64,000 nt of DNA from Flavobacterium pectinovorum (GTDB taxonomy: Bacteria > Bacteroidota > Bacteroidia > Flavobacteriales > Flavobacteriaceae), in contig NZ_JAFEVZ010000005.1 of the NCBI RefSeq assembly GCF_022802975.1, forward strand, positions 291,445-355,444, given 5' to 3'. The notes under the pieces were generated by a model. That model ran no database searches, was not told the origin of the DNA, and saw only the letters and a list, made by a program, of their open reading frames with translations. Every line of letters begins with the position of its first letter. Within the stretch, counting starts at the first letter, position 1. Shown piece by piece: positions 18,416-28,053 of this stretch. The translations under genes and the position numbers were made by a program.

Positions 18416-20002
18416 TTAATTTATTAGTGGTATTTTTATTATGAAGGTACTACCTTTTCCCTTTTCACTTTCTACATAAACCTGACCATTATGATCTTCA
18501 ACAATTCTTTTTACATAAGCAAGCCCCAAACCATGTCCTTTTACATTATGTAAATCTCCAGTATGTTCTCTGTAAAATTTCTCAAAAACTCTTTTTTGAG
18601 CCACCTTACTCATTCCTAACCCGTTGTCTTTTATTTTTATCAGAATCATATCTTTGATATTCTCTGTAAAAACCTCTATCTCAGGAACATTAGGCGAATA
18701 TTTTATAGCATTCTCTAATATATTGACCAATACATTTGTAAAATGTACTTCGTTAACCAGACAAGTTGTTCTTGCCGCATCATAATGCTTTACAATTGTA
18801 CCTTGTTTGTCTTCTAAAATCAAATTAACATGTTCAATTGCATCTTCAATAATATCATGAATTACAGTAGGCTCTTTACTGATATCAAGTTCTTTTTTCT
18901 CCAATTTAGAAATTCGAAGCACATTTTCAACCTGGGCATGCATCCTTTTATTTTCATCTCTAATCATTTGAAGATAACGATATACTTTTTCCTTGTCTTC
19001 TATAATTTTGGGATTTCGAATTGCGTCAAGAGCCAAGTTTATTGTAGCTATTGGAGTTTTAAACTCATGCGTCATATTATTTATGAAATCTGTCTTAATT
19101 TCAGATATTTGCTTTTGACGAATTAATTGATTTAAAGCACTGGTATAAGCAATTATGATAATCAGGGTAAAAATTATAGAAAGTATCGTAATACTTACCA
19201 ACTGCGACAATAAAAATTTCTTTTTGTTCGGAAAAGTAACAGATAACTCATATTTACTATTTCCCTCATTATCTGCAAAAACAGGAATATTATAAGTTGC
19301 ATCTTTATCGAAATGAAAACCTTCTGATTTTATCTTCGTTGGGCTGCCATTACTATAAATTCCGAATTCGAATTTGGTTTTTACACCATGTTCTTCAAGC
19401 TCCTTTTTTAAAATACTACGTAATTTTTCTTTTGTAATCCTTTCATCTATAGGCAATGCAGAAGCATAATCTTTATATGAAATTTGCAATTGAGCTTTAT
19501 TTAAAATATCTAAATTTCCGTCTATTTCTATTTTTTTATCCGGAATTGTACTTTGATTTAAAACCGAATTATCTATAATACTATTATTATTGTAAACCTC
19601 TGTTAGTCTTTTGGAACTAAAACTTTTAAATCCATCTGAGCTGAATTTTTTATTAAATACAGATCCATTAATATCGTACTTTTCAGAAGTAATACTGTTT
19701 TTATAAACGATTGTTTTATTTGTTTTCGTATTTCTTTGAACAAACAAAATTTCTAACAAATCTTCTTTTTGAGGAATTTTACCTGTACTGTCTTTTATAT
19801 GATTGATTTTATCATAAAAGCTGTACTCTTCTTGTTGTTCTAGTTTGTCAGAAACATTGCCGATTACCTGCGTTACATGATATTTAAACTGTTCGTCATT
19901 ATTCTCAAATGACGAATTAAACCAATATACCTGAACCAGAATTATCCCAATTAAGGACAAACTCATTAGCAAAACAAGTATTCTAAAAAATAATTTATTC
20001 AT
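18416..20002 (-). CDS. Sensor histidine kinase (RprX-like)
   Basis: A 528-residue membrane kinase. One membrane span lies at about 7-28, a periplasmic sensor region at about 30-262, and a second span at about 264-289. The H-box is NNMTHEFKTPIATI with His312 as the phosphorylation site, followed by the N-box VNILENAIKYS and ATP-lid motifs IKDNGLGM and GHGLGLAYVKRI. The periplasmic part has no fold that I recognise. It pairs with the response regulator directly downstream. It sits after coaE and a glycosyltransferase on the same strand, so all four may be one transcript. Confidence 0.92.
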   Translation of the reverse strand: MNKLFFRILVLLMSLSLIGIILVQVYWFNSSFENNDEQFKYHVTQVIGNVSDKLEQQEEYSFYDKINHIKDSTGKIPQKEDLLEILFVQRNTKTNKTIVYKNSITSEKYDINGSVFNKKFSSDGFKSFSSKRLTEVYNNNSIIDNSVLNQSTIPDKKIEIDGNLDILNKAQLQISYKDYASALPIDERITKEKLRSILKKELEEHGVKTKFEFGIYSNGSPTKIKSEGFHFDKDATYNIPVFADNEGNSKYELSVTFPNKKKFLLSQLVSITILSIIFTLIIIIAYTSALNQLIRQKQISEIKTDFINNMTHEFKTPIATINLALDAIRNPKIIEDKEKVYRYLQMIRDENKRMHAQVENVLRISKLEKKELDISKEPTVIHDIIEDAIEHVNLILEDKQGTIVKHYDAARTTCLVNEVHFTNVLVNILENAIKYSPNVPEIEVFTENIKDMILIKIKDNGLGMSKVAQKRVFEKFYREHTGDLHNVKGHGLGLAYVKRIVEDHNGQVYVESEKGKGSTFIIKIPLIN

Positions 20003-20061
20003 CGAGACAAAATTAATATTTTAACAATATACTAAATAATACATTAACCAAATATTAACAT

Positions 20062-20658
20062 TTAAGACTGATTTTGTTTAATATTTAAAATTTTAAGAAT
20101 TTTAACAACTTCTTCTTTTGCTATTTTAAGATTATGATTAAAAATAATAAAATCACTCTTAGAGACACGTTCTTCGTCTTTCCACTGCATTTTCATCCTG
20201 CTTAACACCTGTTCTCTGCTTGTTTTGTCACGTTTTATAACTCTTTCAATTCTTACTTCTTCAGGCGCAGTGACCGTTATAACAATATCACAATCTTTAT
20301 ACCTGCCACTTTCAAACAAAATTGCCGCCTCATAAATCACAAAGCCATAATCTTGTTTTTTTTGCAGCCATATTTCAAAGTCTTTTTTGACTGCAGGATG
20401 TACAATTGCATTTAACTGATTGAGTTTTTCACTATCATTAAAAACAATTTCTGCTAATTTTGCCCTGTTAAGAATTTTATCATCAAATACAAATTCGCCA
20501 AAAACCGATTTAATTTCTTCAATTACAGATTTTGATTGCATTATTTTTTTTGCCTCATCATCAGCAATATAGACAGGCACCCCCATCTCTTTAAAATAAT
20601 TTGCAATCGTCGTTTTTCCGCTTCCTATTCCACCGGTCAAACCAATAATTTTTGTCAT
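20062..20658 (-). CDS. coaE: Dephospho-CoA kinase
   Basis: Phosphorylates the 3'-hydroxyl of dephospho-CoA in the last step of coenzyme A synthesis. The 198 residues begin with the P-loop GLTGGIGSGKTTIANYF. PVYIADDEAKKIM and the VHPAVKKDFE segment carry the conserved acidic and CoA-binding residues, and a lid region RVIKRDKTSREQVLSRM follows. The start lies 1 base after the stop of the glycosyltransferase gene. CoaBC for an earlier step of the same pathway is encoded 5 kb away. Confidence 0.96.
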   Translation of the reverse strand: MTKIIGLTGGIGSGKTTIANYFKEMGVPVYIADDEAKKIMQSKSVIEEIKSVFGEFVFDDKILNRAKLAEIVFNDSEKLNQLNAIVHPAVKKDFEIWLQKKQDYGFVIYEAAILFESGRYKDCDIVITVTAPEEVRIERVIKRDKTSREQVLSRMKMQWKDEERVSKSDFIIFNHNLKIAKEEVVKILKILNIKQNQS

Positions 20659-20659
20659 A

Positions 20660-21658
20660 TTATATTTTAAAAAACATACGAGGAAAAGCTTCCTGAGGTT
20701 TTCTTTTCAAAAGAATGATTTTTACAAAAGATTCTAAAAAGCCTGTTCCGTATCCATAAAATTGTTTCCAAACAGCAATTACTGAAAGATATCCAATTTT
20801 AACACTCTTATTACTAATGCTAGATGTAAGAAAAATTATAACGAAATATACAAAATATATTTGTAATAAAAGATCAAAATTAAAAATTAACAATAAAAAA
20901 GCTAATAATAATCCCAACATAAAGAATGTAGGAAAGAAAAAAGTTAATTTATTATGCTCCGGATACCAACTATTTAGTATTGGTCTTGCCTTACCAAATT
21001 TATTTACCTGAATCGAAAATTTCTCCCAGTCAATTCTGCGTTTATGATAAACAAACGCTGCAGGAAACAATCTTGTTTCAAAACCTAAATTCCATAATCT
21101 AATCGATAAATCAGGATCTTCTCCGGGATGAATATTACCAAAACCGTTTGATGCTTCAAAAGCTTTTTTTGAAATTCCCATATTAAAACTTCTTGGCTGA
21201 AACTTACCAATTTTCTCAGAACCACCACGAATTCCACCTGTCGTCAAAAAAGAAGTCATTGCAAAATTAATTGCTTTCTGTATATCCGAAAAACTATCCA
21301 AAGCTTTGTCCGGACCTCCAAAACAATCGACATATTCTCTATCTAATTCTTTTCGTACCTCTGTTAAATAATTAGACGGAATTATACAATCAGAATCAAA
21401 AATAATAAAATAGTTTCCTACCGCTTTTTGCATTCCGAAATTTCTTGAATCACCAGGACCTGAATTCTGTTTAAAATAGTAAGATATATTGAGTTTTCCC
21501 TGATAATTCATAACAATGTTTTTACAGGGGTTTGACGATCCGTCTTCAACAAGTACAATTTCAAAAGCTTCATTATAATCGGATTTTGATAAACTTTCTA
21601 AAAGTTCATCCACTTCATCCGGTCGATTATACACAGGTATAATTAAAGAAAAAATCAT
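20660..21658 (-). CDS. Family 2 glycosyltransferase, membrane-anchored
   Basis: A 332-residue GT-A enzyme. The nucleotide-sugar fold starts at the N-terminus (FSLIIPVYNRPDEVDELL), with EIVLVEDGSS and a DxD-type motif in IIFDSDCIIP. GEDPDLSIRLWNLGF corresponds to the acceptor-site ED region. Two hydrophobic segments at about 245-290 would anchor the C-terminus. The sugar and acceptor are unknown; exopolysaccharide or O-antigen work is possible. It is the first gene of the run with coaE and the two-component pair. Confidence 0.88.
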   Translation of the reverse strand: MIFSLIIPVYNRPDEVDELLESLSKSDYNEAFEIVLVEDGSSNPCKNIVMNYQGKLNISYYFKQNSGPGDSRNFGMQKAVGNYFIIFDSDCIIPSNYLTEVRKELDREYVDCFGGPDKALDSFSDIQKAINFAMTSFLTTGGIRGGSEKIGKFQPRSFNMGISKKAFEASNGFGNIHPGEDPDLSIRLWNLGFETRLFPAAFVYHKRRIDWEKFSIQVNKFGKARPILNSWYPEHNKLTFFFPTFFMLGLLLAFLLLIFNFDLLLQIYFVYFVIIFLTSSISNKSVKIGYLSVIAVWKQFYGYGTGFLESFVKIILLKRKPQEAFPRMFFKI

Positions 21659-21710
21659 AGTAAAATATGCGTTATTAAGAAGGTGATTTTTATGAATTTA
21701 AAATTTCGTG

Positions 21711-21744
21711 CAAAGATAAGTTATATTCATAAAAAAACCATCAA
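21711..21744 (-). promoter_or_regulatory. Putative promoter for the glycosyltransferase-coaE-kinase run
   Basis: Minus-strand TATCTTTG at 21711-21718 lies 52 bases before the start codon. The nearest TTG (21742-21744) gives a 23-base spacer, at the upper limit, and overlaps the fabV terminator. Confidence 0.4.
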
Positions 21745-21764
21745 CTTAGGGTTGATGGTTTTCA
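21731..21764 (-). terminator. Rho-independent terminator of fabV
   Basis: Twelve-bp stem AAAACCATCAAC / GTTGATGGTTTT with a five-base loop; the minus-strand copy runs into U residues, 21 bases after the fabV stop. Confidence 0.85.
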
Positions 21765-21784
21765 TTTATAATGATTTAAATAAA

Positions 21785-22975
21785 TTATTTTATACTTTCT
21801 ACCTGAACAAGTTCATTTGCTTCAGCATTATAATCTACTCCGTCAAATGCAAATCCGAAAAGATTTAAGAAGTCATTTTTATATCCTGCTAAATCTCCAA
21901 TTTCTGGTAAGTTTTCGGTAGTTGCTTCAATCCATAATGCAGCTACTTTTGCCTGAACATCATCACGCATTTCCCAGTCATCAATTCTGATTCTTCCTTT
22001 TTCATCCACAGGAACTTCAGAGCCATTATATAATCTATCCTGAAATAAGCGCTGAATTTGCTCTATACACCCTTCATGAATCCCTTCTTCTTTCATAATT
22101 TTATATAAAAGAGAAATATATAAAGGAATAACCGGAATTGCTGAACTTGCCTGTGTAACCAATGCTTTGTTTACAGAAACATAAGCCTTACCTCCTATTG
22201 AATTCAAACTATCAGTAATAGTAAAGGCTGTTTCCTCCAAATGATCTTTTGCACGTCCAATTGTACCTTTACGATACACTGCTTCTGTCAAGGATGGCCC
22301 AATATAGGAATAAGCAACCGTTACAGCACCATCAGCCAATAAATTTTCAGCCTTAAGAGCATCGATCCACATAGCCCAGTCTTCTCCTCCCATTACTGCA
22401 ACTGTATTGTCAACATCTTCCTCATTAGCGGGAGCTATTGAAACTTCTGATACTTTTCCGGTATGAAAGTCAACTGTTTTGTTTGTAAAAGTCTGTCCAA
22501 TTGGTTTTAAAGTAGAACGGTGCAAAATACCTGTATTCGGATTTGTACGTACCGGCGAAGCCAAACTGTAAATTACAAGATCTACCTGACCTAAATCAGC
22601 TTTTATCAAATCTAAAGTTTCTCTTTTTATTTCATTTGAAAAGGCATCTCCATTGATACTTTTTGCATATAATCCTGCTTTATGAGCCTCAGTTTCAAAA
22701 GCTGCAGAGTTATACCATCCTGGTGAAGCCGTTTTACCTTCAACCGGAGGTTTTTCAAAGAATACTCCAATTGTAGCTGCATCAGATCCAAAAGCACTTG
22801 TAATTCTTGAAGCCAAACCAAAACCTGTTGAAGCACCAATTACCAGTACTTTTTTAGCTCCGGCGATAGCACCTTTTGATTTTATATATTCAATTTGATT
22901 TTTAACATTCTGCTCTGCTCCCTTTGGGTGGGCTGTCAAGCAAATAAAGCCTCTCATTCTAGGTTCTATGATCAT
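21785..22975 (-). CDS. fabV: trans-2-enoyl-CoA/enoyl-ACP reductase FabV
   Basis: NADH-dependent reductase for the last step of fatty acid elongation. At 396 residues it belongs to the long FabV class and not the short FabI class. The catalytic Tyr-x8-Lys pair is in YRKGTIGRAK. The NAD-binding stretch VLVIGASTGFGLASRI and the conserved N-terminus MIIEPRMRGFICLTAHP are intact. FabV enzymes as a class are poorly sensitive to triclosan. It has its own promoter that overlaps the 3' end of recN, and its own terminator. Confidence 0.96.
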   Translation of the reverse strand: MIIEPRMRGFICLTAHPKGAEQNVKNQIEYIKSKGAIAGAKKVLVIGASTGFGLASRITSAFGSDAATIGVFFEKPPVEGKTASPGWYNSAAFETEAHKAGLYAKSINGDAFSNEIKRETLDLIKADLGQVDLVIYSLASPVRTNPNTGILHRSTLKPIGQTFTNKTVDFHTGKVSEVSIAPANEEDVDNTVAVMGGEDWAMWIDALKAENLLADGAVTVAYSYIGPSLTEAVYRKGTIGRAKDHLEETAFTITDSLNSIGGKAYVSVNKALVTQASSAIPVIPLYISLLYKIMKEEGIHEGCIEQIQRLFQDRLYNGSEVPVDEKGRIRIDDWEMRDDVQAKVAALWIEATTENLPEIGDLAGYKNDFLNLFGFAFDGVDYNAEANELVQVESIK

Positions 22976-23062
22976 ACTGTCTTTGTTTTTCGTTAATTAA
23001 GAATCGCCAATTCAGACAATCAATTAACTTATTTACGTTTGTTTAATTAGTTTTTAAGATGA

Positions 23063-23092
23063 CAAATATAAAGTATTTCTTTAGTTCAACAA
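23063..23092 (-). promoter_or_regulatory. Promoter of fabV overlapping the end of recN
   Basis: Minus-strand TTG (23090-23092), a 19-base spacer and TATATTTG (23063-23070) fit the flavobacterial consensus exactly. The TTG lies inside the last codons of recN, which stops at 23081. Confidence 0.65.
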
Positions 23093-24733
23093 GGCTTTGG
23101 CATGATTTAAAGCCGAATCAGAGACCACAGCTCCTGACAACATTTGAGCAATTTCTATAACTCTTTCGTCCTGAGCCAAAAGCTTTAATTCTGATTGAGT
23201 ATCGTCATTTGTTGTCGATTTGAACACTTTAAAATGAGAGTCACCTTTAGCCGCAATCTGAGGTAAATGTGTGATAGCGAATATTTGCATTTTAGCACTC
23301 ATCTCTTTCATAATTTCTCCCATTCTAACAGCAATTTCACCGGAAACACCTGTATCTATTTCGTCAAAAATTAAAGTTGGCAATTTAGAATATTGCGCTA
23401 AGATTGCTTTTACCGCCAGCATTATACGTGACATTTCTCCACCTGAAGCCACTTTTTTTAATAAGCCAAAATCAGTTCCTTTATTGGCAGAAAATAAAAA
23501 TTGTAATTCGTCTTTTCCATTTTGAAAATAAGTTTCAGATGCCGTAAGCTCCATTTTAAATCGAACATTTGGCATTCCTAACGTTTCCAATATCGAAATC
23601 AACTGTTTCGATAAAACCGGAATTGCTTCTTGCCTGTTATGATGAATTTTTACAGAAAGAACATTCAATTCTTCTGTTTTTTGTTCAATCGATTTTGATA
23701 AAACTGTTATTTCTTCTTCAATATTTCCTAATTCCAAAACTGAATTTTCCAGATTTGACTGAATCTGCAATAATTCATCTACAGTTATAACCTGATGTTT
23801 TTTCTGTAAATTATGAATCAACTGCAATTTCTGATTAGTCAGCTCTAATTTCTCAGGATCATTTAATAATTTTTCCGAAGCATTTTGCAACTCTTTCGAT
23901 ACATCATCAAATTCTATTGTTACGCTTGTGATTCTGTCAAATAAACCCTGGTACTCTGGTGAAAAAGCAGCAATTTTCTGTAAGGAAGCCTTAATTTCAT
24001 TCAAATTATGAAAAACACCAAATTGTTCTTCATTTGCAATTACCAATGATTTATCAATGGATTCTTTGATAATCTCAACATTATTCAGCATTTCAAAATC
24101 AGCTTCCAGCTCTTCCTGCTCCCCTGATTTTAATTTTGCAGTAACCAGTTCACTCAATAAAAAAGTATTGTATTCCTGCTCCTTACCTGCATCACTTTGT
24201 TTTTTAAGCAATGCATTTAATTTTGATTTATCTGATTTATACAATTTCAGTAATTTTTGATAAGAATCTATAATTTCTGAATTTTGAGCAATTGCATCAA
24301 TTATTTTAAACTGAACCCCTTCGTCTGAAAGTTCCTGCGTTTGCTGCTGTGAATGAATATCAATCAAAAACAGACTCAAATCTTGCAATTCCTGAAGATT
24401 TACCGGACTATCATTAATAAAAGCACGTGATTTCCCCGAAGGAAGAATTTCACGCCTGATAATGGTTTCTTCTTCATAATCAAGGTCATTTGCTTCAAAA
24501 AATGCTTTCAGATTGTATTTTGAAATTTCAAACTGTGCTTCAATTACACATTTTTCTTCTTTATTTTTAAGAGAACTCAAGTCTGCTCTTTTTCCTAAAA
24601 CCAATCCTAAAGCTCCTAAAATAATTGATTTACCCGCTCCTGTTTCTCCAGTGATTATAGAAAATCCTTTTGAAAAATCTATAGAAAGTTTTTCAATTAA
24701 TGCATAATTTTTAATTGACAACGAAGTAATCAT
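23081..24733 (-). CDS. recN: DNA repair protein RecN
   Basis: An SMC-like ATPase for double-strand break repair. The 550 residues show an N-terminal head with Walker A GETGAGKSIILGALGLVL, long coiled-coil arms at about 150-350, and a C-terminal head with the signature VASGGEMSRIMLAVK, Walker B PTLIFDEIDTGVSG and AITHLPQIAA. It ends a minus-strand run from bamD, with DUF4835 49 bases upstream. No LexA-like box was recognised near it. Confidence 0.96.
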   Translation of the reverse strand: MITSLSIKNYALIEKLSIDFSKGFSIITGETGAGKSIILGALGLVLGKRADLSSLKNKEEKCVIEAQFEISKYNLKAFFEANDLDYEEETIIRREILPSGKSRAFINDSPVNLQELQDLSLFLIDIHSQQQTQELSDEGVQFKIIDAIAQNSEIIDSYQKLLKLYKSDKSKLNALLKKQSDAGKEQEYNTFLLSELVTAKLKSGEQEELEADFEMLNNVEIIKESIDKSLVIANEEQFGVFHNLNEIKASLQKIAAFSPEYQGLFDRITSVTIEFDDVSKELQNASEKLLNDPEKLELTNQKLQLIHNLQKKHQVITVDELLQIQSNLENSVLELGNIEEEITVLSKSIEQKTEELNVLSVKIHHNRQEAIPVLSKQLISILETLGMPNVRFKMELTASETYFQNGKDELQFLFSANKGTDFGLLKKVASGGEMSRIMLAVKAILAQYSKLPTLIFDEIDTGVSGEIAVRMGEIMKEMSAKMQIFAITHLPQIAAKGDSHFKVFKSTTNDDTQSELKLLAQDERVIEIAQMLSGAVVSDSALNHAKALLN

Positions 24734-24782
24734 ATAGCTTTAAATAGTAAAATTATTGAAGTGTGAATTGGTAAAAGCTCAA

Positions 24783-25667
24783 TTAATATTTAATTTGAGA
24801 CCATTTTGTAGAATTCAATGGCGAAACCCTATTTAGGTTTTCCACTAAATCAGTAATTGTAATGCTTGGACCTCCTGAAAAAACAGAAACTATCTCATCC
24901 GATTTCGCATCAAAAAACACTCTTGTCAAAAAGGCATTTGGCTTAACCGAATTCAATTTACCAATCAATATTAAGGAAGATTTTATTTTCTCTTTTCCTC
25001 CTTTTAAATCCTGATTCATAATATCTAAACCTGAATAATAAAGAAAAGTTGTTTGTCTTAAATCTGAATAAATAGGAGCGACCATATCATTTATCAAAAA
25101 ATAACGATTTTGAAGTCCGTCTGCCTGAGTCCATCCTTTAAAACCTCCTTGCTGTGCAACATTTGCAATATTTTGAGCAGTTTCAAAATAAGTATTTCCA
25201 CCAGCAAACTGAAATGTATCGCCGTCCATTCCTAAAATCATATAACTGTAAAAAGATATTACCGATACTAAATTAGACTCAAACGTGGTTGGATTATACA
25301 ATAAAGGTTCATATTCTGTATACCTGAAGTTAAAATCTTTGTCGTTAAAATTAAAAACAGGAGAAGAATACGTTGAATTATAAATTAATCTTGAAGATTG
25401 CACTTGTATAGTTCCTGAAAACTGATCAGAATTATGAGAAGAAATCGTAATATACATAGAACAATTAATACGTTCATTTTGTTTAAGAACAGATCCTGTC
25501 CAATCTGTTTTATTAACAAATTCAGACAATGATGTCTGTAGCGTTTTATAAACCTGGAGATTTGGATTTGGCAGTCTTTCTGTATTTATTGTAACTGTAC
25601 AGTTTAACTGTTGTGCCTGTGCAAAACCAAAAAATAAAAATGCTAAAAAAGTAACTAATTTATACAT
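24783..25667 (-). CDS. DUF4835 periplasmic protein (PorD-type, T9SS-linked)
   Basis: A 294-residue exported protein with a signal peptide (VTFLAFLFFGFAQA) and a processed N-terminus QQLNCTVTIN. The motifs FNFRYTEYEPLLYNPTTFES and SFYSYMILGMDGDTF mark the DUF4835 family. This family has been named PorD and linked to the type IX secretion translocon in recent Bacteroidetes work; I recall that from memory and mark it as less certain. The start overlaps the end of coaBC by 8 bases, so the genes are translationally coupled. It belongs to the conserved bamD-rpoZ-coaBC-DUF4835-recN run. Confidence 0.85.
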   Translation of the reverse strand: MYKLVTFLAFLFFGFAQAQQLNCTVTINTERLPNPNLQVYKTLQTSLSEFVNKTDWTGSVLKQNERINCSMYITISSHNSDQFSGTIQVQSSRLIYNSTYSSPVFNFNDKDFNFRYTEYEPLLYNPTTFESNLVSVISFYSYMILGMDGDTFQFAGGNTYFETAQNIANVAQQGGFKGWTQADGLQNRYFLINDMVAPIYSDLRQTTFLYYSGLDIMNQDLKGGKEKIKSSLILIGKLNSVKPNAFLTRVFFDAKSDEIVSVFSGGPSITITDLVENLNRVSPLNSTKWSQIKY

Positions 25668-26871
25668 AAAAATGCTCTCTAACTTTATTTAAAATATCAA
25701 CAGCAACAGATTCTTTAGATTTTAAATCCATTGGTTCAATTTTAAATTCCTTATCTATAAAAGTAACTTTATTAGTTGGTTGTTGAAAACCTGCTCCTTT
25801 ATCCTGCAACGAATTTAAAACAATCAAATCTAAGTTTTTTTTCTGGATTTTCAACTTGGCATTTTCAATTTCATTTTCAGTTTCCAAAGCAAAACCAATT
25901 AAAAACTGACTTTTTTTAATTTTTCCTAATGAGGCTAAAATATCTTTTGTCTTTTCGAGTTCAATCGAAAACTCATCATCGGCTTTCTTAATTTTCTGAA
26001 CAGCAATTACTTTTGGTCTATAATCTGCCACCGCTGCAGCTGCAATTGCCACATCAACATTATCAAAATACAAATGACAGGCATCATACATTTCTTGTGC
26101 AGAAACCACATTAACGACCTCAATCAACGAGTTTTTTACCTTTAAATTTGTAGGTCCGGAAATCAATACAACAGACGCGCCCAAATTAGCGGCTTCTTTT
26201 GCAATATCAAACCCCATTTTTCCTGAAGAATGATTTCCAATAAAACGCACAGGATCTATTGCTTCGTATGTAGGACCTGCTGTAATTAGAATTTTTTTCC
26301 CTTTAAGAGGTAATTTACTTTCTAAATCTGCTTCTAAAAAAGCAATTATATTTTCAGGTTCTGCCATTCGACCTTCGCCTGACAAACCACTTGCAAGTTC
26401 TCCATTTTCAGCCGGAATCATGACGTTTCCAAACTGTTTTAATGTAGCAAAACTAGATAAAGTAGAAGGATGTTTATACATATCCAAATCCATTGCCGGA
26501 GCAAAATAAACAGGACATTTAGCCGATAAATAAGTTGCTACTAAAAGATTATCACTGTTCCCTGTTACCATTTTAGATAACGTATTGGCAGTTGCCGGAG
26601 CAATTAACATCAAATCTGCCCAAAGTGCCAGATCAACGTGATTGTTCCAGACAGCATCCTGATCGTCTTCATTAAAGAAACTGGAGTGTACAGGATTTTT
26701 TGATAAGGTAGATAACGTAAGTGGAGTTACAAAATCCTTAGAAGCAGGTGTCATGATCACCTGGACATGTGCACCTGCTTTTATAAAAAGTCGTACTAAT
26801 GAAGCTGTTTTATACGCTGCAATTCCACCGGAAATACCCAGTAAAATTTTTTTTCCGTTTAAAACTGACAT
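25660..26871 (-). CDS. coaBC: Bifunctional phosphopantothenoylcysteine decarboxylase/ligase
   Basis: Two enzymes in one chain for coenzyme A synthesis: CoaB joins 4'-phosphopantothenate to cysteine, and CoaC decarboxylates the product with FMN. Of 403 residues, about 1-185 form the CoaC flavoprotein (KKILLGISGGIAAYK, His in HVDLALWADLMLIAPATANT, FAPAMDLDMY) and about 190-400 form CoaB (ILITAGPTYEAIDPVRFI, AAAVADYRP, the KIKK segment). rpoZ lies 11 bases upstream and DUF4835 overlaps downstream. Confidence 0.96.
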   Translation of the reverse strand: MSVLNGKKILLGISGGIAAYKTASLVRLFIKAGAHVQVIMTPASKDFVTPLTLSTLSKNPVHSSFFNEDDQDAVWNNHVDLALWADLMLIAPATANTLSKMVTGNSDNLLVATYLSAKCPVYFAPAMDLDMYKHPSTLSSFATLKQFGNVMIPAENGELASGLSGEGRMAEPENIIAFLEADLESKLPLKGKKILITAGPTYEAIDPVRFIGNHSSGKMGFDIAKEAANLGASVVLISGPTNLKVKNSLIEVVNVVSAQEMYDACHLYFDNVDVAIAAAAVADYRPKVIAVQKIKKADDEFSIELEKTKDILASLGKIKKSQFLIGFALETENEIENAKLKIQKKNLDLIVLNSLQDKGAGFQQPTNKVTFIDKEFKIEPMDLKSKESVAVDILNKVREHFYV

Positions 26872-26882
26872 TGATTGTACTA

Positions 26883-27200
26883 TTATTTGTTTGAACCTCT
26901 GTGGTAAGTTTTACCGTCTAACCATTCCTGAACAGCTAAAGCGTGTGGTTTAGGTAATTTTTCGTAAAATTTAGAAACCTCAATTTGTTCTTTATTTTCA
27001 AAAACTTCTTCAAGACTGTCATTGTAAGTAGCAAACTCTTCTAATTTTTCAGTTAATTCTTTTTTAATTTCAGAATTAATTTGGTTTGCTCTTTTAGCCA
27101 TAATGGTAATTGCCTCATACACATTTCCTGTTGGCTCTTCAATAACTGTTTTATTATAAGTTATTGTATTTACAGGAGCATTCGTCTTTTTTAAATCCAT
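26883..27200 (-). CDS. rpoZ: RNA polymerase omega subunit (Bacteroidetes type)
   Basis: A 105-residue protein of the omega/Rpb6 family that supports assembly of RNA polymerase around the beta' subunit. The family core is GNVYEAITIMAKRANQINSE with EELEEF-like acidic helix after it. Bacteroidetes omega is longer than that of E. coli and has a C-terminal extension, as here. The gene lies between bamD (8 bases upstream) and coaBC (11 bases downstream), the usual Bacteroidetes order. Confidence 0.9.
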   Translation of the reverse strand: MDLKKTNAPVNTITYNKTVIEEPTGNVYEAITIMAKRANQINSEIKKELTEKLEEFATYNDSLEEVFENKEQIEVSKFYEKLPKPHALAVQEWLDGKTYHRGSNK

Positions 27201-27208
27201 GACTTTAT

Positions 27209-28003
27209 TTATTTAGTAAATTTTTGTAAATCTGTTTCAACTCTGGCATTCATTTCGTCTGCCTGTTTTTTGTATTTTGTGTCGCTTTTAAACTTAACTA
27301 AGTTATTATAAGCCACTTTTGCAACATTTAAACGCTCCTCCATTTTTTGAGGAATACTGTTTATCGCCAATTGATATGCCGAATCGTATTTATAAAATAA
27401 TGCGTCTTCTTTAAAAGGAGTTCCCGGATAATCTGCAATAAAATTATCAAAAGCAATTAATGCTGATTTATAATCTGAAATTGTATTGTAACCCTTAGCA
27501 TTTTCATACGCTTTTTTCTCAAGTTTTCCGCTTAATATCTTTACAGCTTCATTTGCCTGAACAATGTATTCTGAATTTGGATAATTATCAATAAAAGCCT
27601 GTAATTTATCCAATGCTTTAACCGTATCTGTCTGATCTAAACTATAAACAGGAGCCAATTTTGAATAACTGAAAGCACCTAAAAAAGCAGCTTCCTGAAC
27701 TTTTTCACTTCTTGGGTATCCCGAGACAAAACTTTCAAACTGATAACCCGCTAAATAATATTGTTTTGTTTTATAATAAGACTGAGAAAACATGTAAAAC
27801 AGCTTTTCTGCCTGAGGTTTCCCTCTGTATGTTGGTGCTAACTGTTCAAAAAGTCTGATTGCTTTATTATACTTCCCTGCTTCATACATCTTTGTTGCAA
27901 TTTCAAACTTTGCCGCAACATCTTCATTTTTTAATGCTTTTTGGTAATCACTACAAGAACAAAAAAGGACAACAACAATTAACAGCGATACTATTTTTTT
28001 CAT
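27209..28003 (-). CDS. bamD: Outer membrane assembly lipoprotein BamD
   Basis: An outer-membrane lipoprotein with TPRs that works with BamA in inserting beta-barrel proteins. I place the start at 28003, where MKKIVSLLIVVVLFCSC gives a clean signal peptide with a lipobox at Cys17 or nearby; a frame opening 51 bases upstream would add a basic stretch before it. TPR-like units cover about 35-250, for example YEAGKYNKAIRLFEQLAPTY and KTKQYYLAGYQFESF. The length of about 264 residues is normal. It leads the run to recN from its own promoter. Confidence 0.93.
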   Translation of the reverse strand: MKKIVSLLIVVVLFCSCSDYQKALKNEDVAAKFEIATKMYEAGKYNKAIRLFEQLAPTYRGKPQAEKLFYMFSQSYYKTKQYYLAGYQFESFVSGYPRSEKVQEAAFLGAFSYSKLAPVYSLDQTDTVKALDKLQAFIDNYPNSEYIVQANEAVKILSGKLEKKAYENAKGYNTISDYKSALIAFDNFIADYPGTPFKEDALFYKYDSAYQLAINSIPQKMEERLNVAKVAYNNLVKFKSDTKYKKQADEMNARVETDLQKFTK

Positions 28004-28053
28004 TTTCTTACTTTTATTATGATTTCTTAGACAATTATGCCAAAGCAAAATCA

